Source: Fluviicola chungangensis (GTDB lineage Bacteria; Bacteroidota; Bacteroidia; Flavobacteriales_D; Crocinitomicaceae). Taken from it: 64,000 nt of DNA. Shown piece after piece: positions 16,641-25,077 of this stretch. The position numbers and the translations under genes were made by a program. The first letter of the stretch is position 1; each line of letters starts with the position of its first letter. The stretch covers positions 1,984-65,983 of the forward strand of contig NZ_VLPL01000001.1 in assembly GCF_007558725.1 (NCBI RefSeq), given 5' to 3'. The notes under the pieces are model-generated. The model had not been told where the DNA came from. It saw only the letters and a program-made list of their open reading frames with translations, and ran no database searches.

Positions 16641-16670
16641 TTGCCCTTCGTTTTTTTTTAACTACTTTTA
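16641..16670 (+). promoter_or_regulatory. Candidate Bacteroidota-type promoter for the 16732 operon
   Basis: TTG at 16641-16643 and TACTTTTA at 16663-16670 are 19 bp apart, close to the TTG-N19-TAnnTTTG form with a mismatch in the last base. It lies about 60 bp before the ATG at 16732, in the divergent gap with the transketolase operon. Confidence 0.4.
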
Positions 16671-16731
16671 AACCCTCATGCAACTATTTTTTAATATAAC
16701 AGTCTAGAATTATAAATTGCAAACTATAAAC

Positions 16732-17085
16732 ATGAAAAAAATAATGTTTTCCGCAGTTGTTTTTCTTGGTGCAAGTTTGTCTTACGGACAAAACCTGAAC
16801 AAGGATGCAACGAAGTCCGCCACCACGCAAGGTCCTGTTGTTTCTAAGGAAATGCAAGCTTATGCTGCCAAAAAAGGAACTTATATCATTGCTAAACCGC
16901 AAGGGAAAGATTTAACTCCGAATGGGGAAATCAGTCTTGAAAAAGCAAAATTGGTGGATCCTGCGGCTATGGGAATTAAAATTACCGACAGAACACAGTA
17001 TTATGGAATTACGGGTACGACTGATCTACTAGTGGTTAAATCCACCTGGGTTCTTGATAACGAAATGAAAACGGCGAATAAATGA
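16732..17085 (+). CDS. Small secreted protein of unknown function
   Basis: A 117-residue protein whose ATG at 16732 gives the signal peptide MKKIMFSAVVFLGASLSYGQ; a TTG 15 bp upstream is less likely. The mature part has no recognised domain. Its features are a Lys-rich start (NLNKDATKSATTQ), a central segment PNGEISLEKAKLVDPAAMGI and a strand-like end TTDLLVVKSTWVLD. Its stop overlaps the ATG of the CUB/P-domain surface protein by 4 bp, so the two are translated as a pair and may work together at the surface. Confidence 0.72.
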   Translation: MKKIMFSAVVFLGASLSYGQNLNKDATKSATTQGPVVSKEMQAYAAKKGTYIIAKPQGKDLTPNGEISLEKAKLVDPAAMGIKITDRTQYYGITGTTDLLVVKSTWVLDNEMKTANK

Positions 17086-19949
17086 GAAGAAAATTATTAA
17101 TAGCGATAGGATCTCTCTTTTTGGGATCGGTTTCATACGGACAAATGACTATGTCTGATCCGGATTACGTTGGAGCAAACCAATTGGATTGTTCGGCATT
17201 GGGAGCAGGAGGTGTAAACTTTATTGATATGGCGGGTAACTACTCTGCCAATTTTGATGATACCATTACGTTTTGTCCGGATTTAACTCAAGGAACAAAA
17301 GTTTCGATTGCTTTTGCAACCAATATTGGGTATGAATTTGATATTCACCCGACAGATACATTATACATCTATGACGGACCGAATACTTCAGCACCCTTAT
17401 TGACGGCTGCAAATAGCGGAACGAACCCAACGGGCGGTAACTGGCAAGCGAGTTTTGAGAATAACCCTAGTGGTTGTTTGACAGTGCGATTTAAAACCGA
17501 TGGGGCTGGTGACGGAACAGGATGGATCGCGAAAGTTGCATGTGGTAACCTGGCTCAGCCATATTATCCGCATTTGGAGGCTTATGTTAACGGAAACCCT
17601 CAAAACGTGCTTAACCCGATTGATACCGGTTACGTAAACGTATGTTTGGGTGACAGTATTTTATTTGTTGCAAAACCATTATTTCCGTATTCTTTAGAGT
17701 CTACAGGATATGGTTATTCACAAACTTTGACGAATCTCAATTATAACTGGAGTATTTCTACAATCGGACCTTTGGGTGTCAATAATGATTCCGTCTGGTT
17801 TGTACCTACAGCACGTCAGGGATATTTTATTGATTTGAAAATGACAGATCAGTTTCCTCAACTAAAGGGAATCACTGCTAAAGTCCGCGTTTCAATCCTT
17901 CCTTCGTTTGCTACTGCCGGACCACTGGAGGATACTATTTGTATCGGTACACCGACGATATTGGTTGGTGGTGTGACGGCACAGGATACTGCTGGTGTTG
18001 ATGTGCCAGGAGGAGAGTTTACTATCGGTGGAAGTTTTGCCGGCTTGACCTTCTTACCTGATGGAACCGGTCAGCTGTATCAAACAACTATTCCTATTTC
18101 CGGACTAGGAAACGGAACAGTAACACAACCTTCTGATATTGCTTCTATTTGTTTGGATATTGAGCACTCTTACATCGGCGATATTGAAATTACATTGACT
18201 TGTCCGAATGGAACAGAAGTTTCATTGATGAATACATACGGTGGAAACGGTCTGGTTCCAGGAGGATGTTTTGGTGGTGGTATCGGTTTAGGAAGCGATA
18301 CGGATACAGATGGTGGCGCACCAGGTTCTCCGATTGAGACATACTGTTTTAGCTTTGTGAATCCTGATTTTGGTACAGTTTGTAACAATTTAGGAAATAC
18401 TTATACGAATCCTTCCGGATACCAGTCCATGATTCCGGGAACATATACCCCGGATGGAGACTTCAATGATTTTATCGGTTGTCCTTTGGATGGAAACTGG
18501 ACTATTTCTGTTCAGGATAATCAAGGGATTGATGACGGATATATTTTCCAATGGGGAATTGTTTTTGATGCATCTTTATATCCAAACTTTGAAACTTATC
18601 AAAATTATTATACGGATGGTTTCTGGAGTCCTTCTCCGAATATTATTTCCGGACAAAACGACACGTTGGTTGTTATTCAAACCAATGCAGCCGGACACAG
18701 TTTCTATACCTATAATGTAGTTGATGACTTCGGATGTGAATACGATACAACGTTTGATGTATTCAGCTTGTCGTTACCAAACATTTTCAATGATACGCTT
18801 GGATGTGATATGACTTTCCAGGTTGCCGGTACTCAAGCTTATGCAGGCGGAGTATGGAGCGCTGTTCCGAATGGATTGAACTTTAATACTTCTGCGAGTA
18901 ATAATCCATTAATTACGGCCAACTCAGCGGGAACGTATACCGTCTCGTTTATTGATAACGCGTGTAATGATACCGTCACTTCGACGATCATATTCCCGCC
19001 ATATCCTCAGATATTCAATGATACACTGCTTTGTGGGGATGAATTCCAGGTAGCCGGTACTCTGGTCTATCCTACGGGAGGAAGCTGGTCGGCGATCTCA
19101 CCCGAAGTTATTTTCCTTCCGAATAATACAACAACCAACCCGATTATTACAGCAACGACAAGCGGCCAGTATACTGTAACGTTTACGGATAATGTATGTA
19201 ATAATTCAACATCTTCCCAAGTGACTTTGTTCCTGCTGCCTGAGATCTTCCCTGATACATCGGCATGTAATTTTATTTACAATGTTTCAGGAACAGTTGC
19301 TGCCAATGGCGGTGTGTGGTCAAGTGCAGATACGAACATTCACTTTATGCCGAATGCGAATGCAATGAATCCGATCATTACATCCAGTATCCCTGGAACG
19401 TTCGAGGTGACTTTTACGGATAACCAGTGTAATACTTCGGTAACATCTCAGATTGAATTCATAAATTATGCATTCGTAAATACGGTTGATACCGTAATTT
19501 GTATGGGATCGACTGTTTTAACTTCTTGCGGGGTTTACCCACAAAATGACTCGTATGTCTGGAGTGATGGTACGGTTGGACATGATATTCTTGCCGGACC
19601 TGGTGTTTATACCGTTACAGCCACCAACGAATGTAATTCACATTCTGCAACCATGACCATCGGTGGTAAGGTATGTTACATTACTGCTCCGAACATTATT
19701 GTTCTTTCGTCTACTTCAGGAAATAATAAATTCTTCCTTTCTTATGACGGAGTACAAGAGTTCCATATCTCTATTGTAAACAGATGGGGTAACCTGATCA
19801 CCGAATACGATGATCCGGGCGCTGCATGGGACGGAAGAAACTTAAACGGCGAAGTTGTTTCCGAAGGAACTTACTTCTACAACTTTACTGCAAAACTGCA
19901 AACAGGCGAAGAAATACAACAACAAGGATTTGTTCAAGTCTTCCACTAA
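17082..19949 (+). CDS. Large CUB/P-domain surface protein with gliding-motility (T9SS type B) C-terminus
   Basis: A 955-residue protein with signal peptide 1-20 (ending VSYGQ). Residues about 35-155 look like a CUB domain (DTLYIYDGPNTSAPLL ... CLTVRFKTDG). Residues about 325-490 look like a proprotein-convertase P-domain (ICLDIEHSYIGDIEITLTCP ... GCPLDGNWTISVQDN). Three tandem ~78-residue repeats follow at about 566-796, each with a pattern such as FNDTLGCDMTFQVAGT and GGVWSA. The C-terminal ~85 residues (FHISIVNRWGNLITEYDDP ... WDGRNLNGEVVSEGTYFY) are the gliding-motility-associated domain used by T9SS type B cargo. Likely a cell-surface adhesin or scaffold. An intrinsic terminator follows. 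Confidence 0.88.
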   Translation: MRRKLLIAIGSLFLGSVSYGQMTMSDPDYVGANQLDCSALGAGGVNFIDMAGNYSANFDDTITFCPDLTQGTKVSIAFATNIGYEFDIHPTDTLYIYDGPNTSAPLLTAANSGTNPTGGNWQASFENNPSGCLTVRFKTDGAGDGTGWIAKVACGNLAQPYYPHLEAYVNGNPQNVLNPIDTGYVNVCLGDSILFVAKPLFPYSLESTGYGYSQTLTNLNYNWSISTIGPLGVNNDSVWFVPTARQGYFIDLKMTDQFPQLKGITAKVRVSILPSFATAGPLEDTICIGTPTILVGGVTAQDTAGVDVPGGEFTIGGSFAGLTFLPDGTGQLYQTTIPISGLGNGTVTQPSDIASICLDIEHSYIGDIEITLTCPNGTEVSLMNTYGGNGLVPGGCFGGGIGLGSDTDTDGGAPGSPIETYCFSFVNPDFGTVCNNLGNTYTNPSGYQSMIPGTYTPDGDFNDFIGCPLDGNWTISVQDNQGIDDGYIFQWGIVFDASLYPNFETYQNYYTDGFWSPSPNIISGQNDTLVVIQTNAAGHSFYTYNVVDDFGCEYDTTFDVFSLSLPNIFNDTLGCDMTFQVAGTQAYAGGVWSAVPNGLNFNTSASNNPLITANSAGTYTVSFIDNACNDTVTSTIIFPPYPQIFNDTLLCGDEFQVAGTLVYPTGGSWSAISPEVIFLPNNTTTNPIITATTSGQYTVTFTDNVCNNSTSSQVTLFLLPEIFPDTSACNFIYNVSGTVAANGGVWSSADTNIHFMPNANAMNPIITSSIPGTFEVTFTDNQCNTSVTSQIEFINYAFVNTVDTVICMGSTVLTSCGVYPQNDSYVWSDGTVGHDILAGPGVYTVTATNECNSHSATMTIGGKVCYITAPNIIVLSSTSGNNKFFLSYDGVQEFHISIVNRWGNLITEYDDPGAAWDGRNLNGEVVSEGTYFYNFTAKLQTGEEIQQQGFVQVFH

Positions 19950-19960
19950 TAAATGATGTT

Positions 19961-19990
19961 AAAAGGCTCTGTGAAAACAGAGCCTTTTTT
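19961..19990 (+). terminator. Intrinsic terminator after the CUB/P-domain gene
   Basis: Perfect 12-bp arms AAAAGGCTCTGT (19961-19972) and ACAGAGCCTTTT (19977-19988) with a GAAA loop, followed by a T run. TATTTTTG at 19990-19997 overlaps the T run and could be the -7 box of the GAPDH gene, though no matching -33 TTG is at the usual distance. Confidence 0.92.
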
Positions 19991-20049
19991 ATTTTTGTAC
20001 CAATCAAACATTCATTGCACACTGATTTTTTAATTTCATACTAAAACAG

Positions 20050-21054
20050 ATGGAACAACGCATAAGAGTAGGAGTGAACGGTTTTGGACGAATCGGACGT
20101 TATTTTAGCAGATTGGCACTAATGAATCCCCGGATTGACTTAGTCGCTGTCAACGATCTGGCCCCAATCGAAACACTTGTTCATTTATTAAAATATGATT
20201 CGGTTCACGGAAGAATGCATGACGCATTCGAAATAAAAGGCAACCAATTTATTTTTAACGGTGACCAGCAAGTCACTTTTTTGCAGCATAAGAACCCGGA
20301 GGAAATTCCATGGGGCGATTTGGGTGTTGATATTGTCATCGAATCTACCGGATTATTCCTAAGTTCTGAGAAGGCAGGGGTTCATTTAAAGTCGGGAGCG
20401 AAACGCGTTATTTTAAGTGCTCCTTCTGTTGGGGACGATATTTTTAACGTGGTGATCGGCGTCAATGATCAGTTGATCACGGATGAGCATAAAATCATCA
20501 GTAATGCTTCCTGTACAACAAATTCTGCTGCTCCGTTGGTTGCTGTTCTAAAAGAGTTTTGTGATATTGAAGAAGCGTATATTACTACGATCCATAGTTA
20601 CACCTCTGATCAACGTTTGCACGACAGTCCACACAAAGATTTGAGAAGAGCACGGGCTGCAGCTCAGAGTATTGTACCGACTTCCACCGGTGCTGCAAAA
20701 GCAATTACCCGGATTTTTCCGGAGTTGGAAGGGAAAATGGGAGGTTGTGGAATGCGTGTTCCTGTTCCGGATGGTTCATTGACGGATTTGACAGTGATCG
20801 TGAAACAGGATCCGCCTACTGTAGAGAAAATCAATACTGCATTTAAGCAGGCGTCAGAATCTCATTTGAAAGGAATTCTTCGTTATACGGAAGACCCGAT
20901 CGTTTCAGTAGATATTTTGGGAGATCCCAATTCCTGCATCTTCGATAGTGAATTGACTTCGGTGATTGGAAATATGATCAAAGTAGTAGGTTGGTACGAT
21001 AACGAAGCCGGTTTCTCCAATCGTTTGATCGATCTGGTGCTGAAAATAGGATGA
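20050..21054 (+). CDS. gap: Glyceraldehyde-3-phosphate dehydrogenase, type I
   Basis: A 334-residue enzyme of normal length. The NAD-binding start is RVGVNGFGRIGR (residues 6-17). The catalytic Cys is Cys155 in SNASCTTNSAAP and the paired His is His182 in TTIHSYTSDQ. Phosphate-binding and S-loop landmarks include RRARAAAQSIVPTSTGAAKA and the C-terminal GWYDNEAGFSNR. It oxidises glyceraldehyde 3-phosphate to 1,3-bisphosphoglycerate in glycolysis/gluconeogenesis in the cytoplasm. It stands alone between an intrinsic terminator and the inverted-repeat block at 21060. The Asp in VAVNDL favours NAD over NADP. Confidence 0.96.
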   Translation: MEQRIRVGVNGFGRIGRYFSRLALMNPRIDLVAVNDLAPIETLVHLLKYDSVHGRMHDAFEIKGNQFIFNGDQQVTFLQHKNPEEIPWGDLGVDIVIESTGLFLSSEKAGVHLKSGAKRVILSAPSVGDDIFNVVIGVNDQLITDEHKIISNASCTTNSAAPLVAVLKEFCDIEEAYITTIHSYTSDQRLHDSPHKDLRRARAAAQSIVPTSTGAAKAITRIFPELEGKMGGCGMRVPVPDGSLTDLTVIVKQDPPTVEKINTAFKQASESHLKGILRYTEDPIVSVDILGDPNSCIFDSELTSVIGNMIKVVGWYDNEAGFSNRLIDLVLKIG

Positions 21055-21059
21055 CAAAA

Positions 21060-21594
21060 AACAAGTAGGCGCACGATTAATCGGGAATTAATCACAATTG
21101 ACACCCAGACTTAATTTTTACCGCAAATGCGCAAATTTTAGCTCGGCTACCGCACTCGCTTTTGAATCGTGTAAACACATAGTTTTATTAGTCATTGCAA
21201 GACGAAGAGGCGACTGGTAAGGGGAGTTGTGTACTTAACACAGGTAACTTATGAAATAGGTTCTTTTTGAAAAATCTTCTCCAAGAATCTAAGTGATAAT
21301 TTCCCACAGATGCGCTGATTATTTGTGGCGCTTACCAGTCGCCACTTAGGCGAGTGCGGTAGCCGAGCAGTTAATCTGTGCATCTGTGGGAAAGATAAAG
21401 AGTGCCTGCCAGCAGGCACTGAAATGATGAAACACCTAGGATATTTTGGCACTACCTGTTTAAAGTATATAATTCCCACTGGTAAGCGCCTCCAATATTT
21501 GTGCATTTGTGGTAAAATATAACACAGTTTGTATTATAAAATAGTTTGGGTGCGAATAATACGTATACCCTGATTAATCGCGCGCCTACTTGTT
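21060..21594. repeat. MITE-like block with 25-bp terminal inverted repeats and internal inverted pairs
   Basis: The gap 21055-21609 has no gene. It is bounded by arms at 21060-21084 and 21570-21594 (start AACAAGTAGGCGC, 23 of 25 matching after reverse complement). Inside are more inverted pairs: about 21116-21137 with 21496-21517; 21141-21159 with 21350-21368 (19 of 19, GCTCGGCTACCGCACTCGC); 21210-21221 with 21331-21342 (12 of 12); 21300-21313 with 21380-21393 (14 of 14); plus a 9-bp hairpin at 21401-21420. There is no transposase and no clear target duplication. It sits between two converging gene ends and may act as a transcript barrier. Confidence 0.75.
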
Positions 21595-21609
21595 ACGCAG
21601 TATTATTTT

Positions 21610-22914
21610 TTACATTTTCAATACCCAAGCTCCCGGAACGGAACTTTGGATACTCGCTGCTTCGGCGGTTGCTTCATTCAGAGTTGCAAACCTTTTTACA
21701 CTTACACGATACATTCCACCGTTCATTGTGACCGAGGCTTCTGCAAATCCTTTGGATTGAAGTTTTCCTGCCAGCCTGTTGGCATTTGCCTCCGATCCGA
21801 AGGAACCTGCAATCACGTGGAAATGTTTTGAACCGTCAAAAGTTGCTGTCGAATGGCTGCTTTGTGTTTTTGTTACCGGTTTCTTATTAACAGTCACCGT
21901 TGTTTTGGGTTTTGGAGCCGGAGCAGTTGTTTTATTTGATTCGTTTACAGTCTCTTCAGGAAGTTTATCTTCCACCACTTGTACTTCATCTTCCGGGACC
22001 GGCTCCGATGCTGTTTCGGAATTGATGTTAACATCCGGCTCGTCTTCCAGTTGCTTTACATCTTCACTGCCTTTCGCCGCATCGTCATTTTCTCCTGCCA
22101 GATCAGCCAAAATAGGGAAGTCTTTTTTCAGGGTATCAAATTTGATGGCAATGAAAGTCCCTGAGCCTAAGATAAGTACCAGGAATCCCCACAAAATATA
22201 GGATAGGACCGAGCTCTTTTTCTTTTCCTTCGGAGCTTTCGGTTCTTTGACCGGTTTTTCTTTCTTTACCGGCTCTTTTTGCTGTGCAGCCGGTTTTGGT
22301 TGTGCTTTCGGTACTTCTGCAGGTTTGGATTCTTTTTTGGGTTCTTCCATTACCGGAGGAACTTCTGCTTTTTTCTTTGTCTCTTCTTTTATAGGTACAG
22401 GCTCGGTTTTCGGTGTTTTCTGTTCTTCAACGATCGCAGGAACTGCTTTTTCCTCCTTTGGTTCTTCCTTTTTAGGAGGTTCAGCCGCTTTTGGAGTTTC
22501 TGCTACCGGAGGTGTTTCTACCTTGGGTGTCTCTGCTATTTTCTCTTGGGGAGGTGCGGTTTCTGACTTTGAAAGCGGCGCTTTTCCCTGTTCACCGGAG
22601 TTCGGTGTCCATGCTTCAAAAGCAATTTCCCCGTCGACTTTTACAAAGCGACCGAACTGGTACATATCGTATGAATTCCCTTTGTCCAATTCAATAGTTA
22701 CTTCACGAACAAATTTGGAAATCAGGTTCGACGCATCGTTCAAGTCCATGTTTTCCTTACTTGCAATGTGTTTGGCTAATGTGCCATCATCAAATTTTAA
22801 ATAAGGCATAAACAGAATTTCCCCGGTCGATTCATTGGTAACGGTTAACGCTCCAAGACCCGGAATAATCAATGTTTTGACTTCTTTTAATAGTTGCAGT
22901 AAGTAATTGTTCAT
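21610..22914 (-). CDS. HU/CCDC81-like and SPOR domain membrane protein
   Basis: A 434-residue protein. Residues 1-110 resemble the bacterial HU-CCDC81 domain (LLKEVKTLIIPGLGALTV ... YDMYQFGRFVKVDGEIAFE). Residues about 115-235 are a Pro/Lys/Glu-rich low-complexity linker. A transmembrane helix follows (VLSYILWGFLVLILGSGTFI, about 237-256). An acidic/Thr-rich stalk leads to a SPOR domain at about 365-434 (HFHVIAGSFGSEANANRLAG). SPOR domains bind denuded peptidoglycan at division sites, so the protein probably links cytoplasm and cell wall during division. No neighbour is in clear operon with it. Confidence 0.85.
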   Translation of the reverse strand: MNNYLLQLLKEVKTLIIPGLGALTVTNESTGEILFMPYLKFDDGTLAKHIASKENMDLNDASNLISKFVREVTIELDKGNSYDMYQFGRFVKVDGEIAFEAWTPNSGEQGKAPLSKSETAPPQEKIAETPKVETPPVAETPKAAEPPKKEEPKEEKAVPAIVEEQKTPKTEPVPIKEETKKKAEVPPVMEEPKKESKPAEVPKAQPKPAAQQKEPVKKEKPVKEPKAPKEKKKSSVLSYILWGFLVLILGSGTFIAIKFDTLKKDFPILADLAGENDDAAKGSEDVKQLEDEPDVNINSETASEPVPEDEVQVVEDKLPEETVNESNKTTAPAPKPKTTVTVNKKPVTKTQSSHSTATFDGSKHFHVIAGSFGSEANANRLAGKLQSKGFAEASVTMNGGMYRVSVKRFATLNEATAEAASIQSSVPGAWVLKM

Positions 22915-22943
22915 GATGTGAAGTTTTGTTCTAATTTACAATT

Positions 22944-23801
22944 TTATCCAAATATGGATGAAAAAGTCATGCGATCTTTTAAGCGCACGCCCTTTTCCGT
23001 TTGTTCTACCGTGCAGCACTCATTGATGCAGTCGTGCTCTAAAAATAACACAAACTCCTGATTCGCTGCCTTTTCCAGGAATGTTCCTTTTTCGTTCAGG
23101 GTAATCAAAGGTCTTGTATCGTATCCCATCACATAGGGAAGAGGAACATGTCCGGTACTTGGCAACAAATCGGCCATGAATACCAAGGTTTTATCCTGGT
23201 AATGAATATGCGGAATCATCATACTTTCTGTGTGGCCGTCTACGAACAAGACATCAAAATTGTTAAATACCGATTCCGCGTAATTTCCGGTTCGTTCGAT
23301 GAACTTCAATTGACCACTTTCCTGTAATGGAAGGATATTTTCACTTAAAAAAGATGCTTTTTCACGGGCATTGGGTTCCGTTGCCCATTTCCAGTGGTTT
23401 TCGGTGCTCCAATAAATGGCGTTTTTGAAAACAGTTTCCAGTTTTGTCTTGTCCGAATTCCATTTAACGGCGCCACCACAATGGTCGAAATGCAAATGGG
23501 AAAGGAAAACATCCGTGATCTGGTCCAGTCCGAATCCCAGCTTGTTCAGGCTTTGCTCCAATGTTTTGGTATCGGCTAAATAGTAATGGGAAAAGAATTT
23601 TTCAGATTGTTTGTCTCCGATACCGGTATCAATCAAGATCAGTCGATTTCCATCTTCGATCAATAAACAACGCATTGACCAGGTACATAAGTTATTTTCG
23701 TCTGCGGGATTTGTTTTGGACCAAAGGGTTTTAGGAACAACTCCGAACATTGCGCCGCCATCTAATTTAAATGTGCCGGTTTCAATTGGGTAAATTTTCA
23801 T
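22944..23801 (-). CDS. MBL-fold metallo-hydrolase
   Basis: A 285-residue metallo-beta-lactamase-fold protein. The metal motif is SHLHFDHCGG (His102, His104, Asp106, His107). Later ligands are in LFVDGHTESMMIPH and the C-terminal FLEHDC. The N-terminal strand-turn RLILIDTGIGDKQ is typical. No signal peptide, so cytoplasmic. Members hydrolyse esters, thioesters or lactones; this one resembles the quorum-quenching-lactonase-like branch only in outline, and the substrate is unknown. It ends 29 bp from the SPOR gene start. Confidence 0.88.
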   Translation of the reverse strand: MKIYPIETGTFKLDGGAMFGVVPKTLWSKTNPADENNLCTWSMRCLLIEDGNRLILIDTGIGDKQSEKFFSHYYLADTKTLEQSLNKLGFGLDQITDVFLSHLHFDHCGGAVKWNSDKTKLETVFKNAIYWSTENHWKWATEPNAREKASFLSENILPLQESGQLKFIERTGNYAESVFNNFDVLFVDGHTESMMIPHIHYQDKTLVFMADLLPSTGHVPLPYVMGYDTRPLITLNEKGTFLEKAANQEFVLFLEHDCINECCTVEQTEKGVRLKDRMTFSSIFG

Positions 23802-23894
23802 CTTTTTGTATTTCAGTGCATGCGATCTACGTCTTACAGCGAACTAAAAATAGAAAATTCAAAGGGTTTGGCAATAGTTTATCGATTTTTAGCA

Positions 23895-24932
23895 TCAGAA
23901 ATTCCGAAAATACAAGAGGCTGTCTTTCCCGAATGGAATACTTTTCACCGGTATTTTTGAAAGTGCAGGAGCTTTAAGTCCCTCTTTGAATTCCTGGTTT
24001 CCGGTAATAATCAATGCCTCGTCCCAAAGATCAGATTTAATGAAGCGGGTGAGTGTATTGGCACCACCTTCAATTAGTACAGAGTTGATACCGAGCTGAA
24101 ACAAGGTGTTAAGAATGGATTCCGGAGTCAGGTCATTTAAGCGGATAAACCGAAGATTGTTGACTTCTTTGTCTTCCAGTGAGTTGATTACGAGGGTTTT
24201 TCTGCCATCCGTGAATACGGAAGCTTCTTTTGGCGCCTGCAACTGCGGATCGATGATGATGCGAAGAGGATCCGGACCTTTGAATGCACGGGTTGTCAGG
24301 GAAGGATTGTCATTTTGGATGGTTCTCCAGCCTACCAGGATTGCTTGTTCCGTACTTCGGATCCGGTGCGTAACAACTTGTGTTTCTGGTTGTGAAATCC
24401 AGTTGATTCCGGCTTGATTTTCGGAGAACCTGTCACGGTCGATAAAACCGTCCTTTGTCTGCGCCCATTTTAAGGTGATGTAAGGCCTTTTCTTGGTATG
24501 GAAAGTGATGAAACGCTTATTCAATTCCCGAGCTTCTTTTTCAAGTATTCCGCAATCGACCTGTATTCCGGCATTTTTGAGTTTTTCAATTCCCCGTCCC
24601 GAAACTTCCGAAAAAGGATCAATTTGAGCAATCACCACACGTTTGAATTCCGAGCGGATCAATAAATCGGCGCAAGGTGGAGTTTTTCCGAAATGGGAGC
24701 AGGGTTCCAGCGTGACATAAATCGTAGCTTCTTTCAACAATGATTTGTCCTCTACGGAATTGACGGCATTGACTTCGGCATGTGCTTCACCGTATTTTTG
24801 ATGGTATCCTTCGCCGATAATGGTGTCATTGAGAACGATAACCGCTCCAACCATCGGATTGGATTCGGTTGCAACACCTCCTAGTTTCGCCAATTGCAAA
24901 GCACGAAGCATGTATTTTTCATCGGAACTCAT
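23895..24932 (-). CDS. ribD: Bifunctional riboflavin biosynthesis deaminase/reductase RibD
   Basis: A 345-residue two-domain enzyme of the riboflavin pathway. The deaminase domain (1-145) has the zinc motif HAEVNAV (51-57) and PCSHFGKTPPC (77-87). The reductase domain (about 150-345) has ITLKWAQTKDGFID, a Rossmann-like NADPH part and INSVLIEGGANTLTRF. It deaminates the pyrimidine ring of the GTP-derived precursor and then reduces the ribosyl side chain. It is divergent from the MFS gene at 25078, with 145 bp between them. Confidence 0.95.
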   Translation of the reverse strand: MSSDEKYMLRALQLAKLGGVATESNPMVGAVIVLNDTIIGEGYHQKYGEAHAEVNAVNSVEDKSLLKEATIYVTLEPCSHFGKTPPCADLLIRSEFKRVVIAQIDPFSEVSGRGIEKLKNAGIQVDCGILEKEARELNKRFITFHTKKRPYITLKWAQTKDGFIDRDRFSENQAGINWISQPETQVVTHRIRSTEQAILVGWRTIQNDNPSLTTRAFKGPDPLRIIIDPQLQAPKEASVFTDGRKTLVINSLEDKEVNNLRFIRLNDLTPESILNTLFQLGINSVLIEGGANTLTRFIKSDLWDEALIITGNQEFKEGLKAPALSKIPVKSIPFGKDSLLYFRNF

Positions 24933-25077
24933 GGTATAAAATTACAAATTCCGGATTGATTGTAAAATGGATAAGGAAACTGTGCTGCCGCTTGTTTTAT
25001 CAAAAGCTTGGCTTTTTCTTCTTTTCAATTGACTATTTTACATTTTCAATGACTACTTTCGGATCAAACAAACTGCT

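Noticed and set aside
22247-22804. 185-residue plus-strand frame opposite the SPOR protein
   Set aside because: It mirrors the Pro/Lys/Glu-rich linker of the minus-strand gene and has no domain or start context; a shadow of low-complexity sequence.
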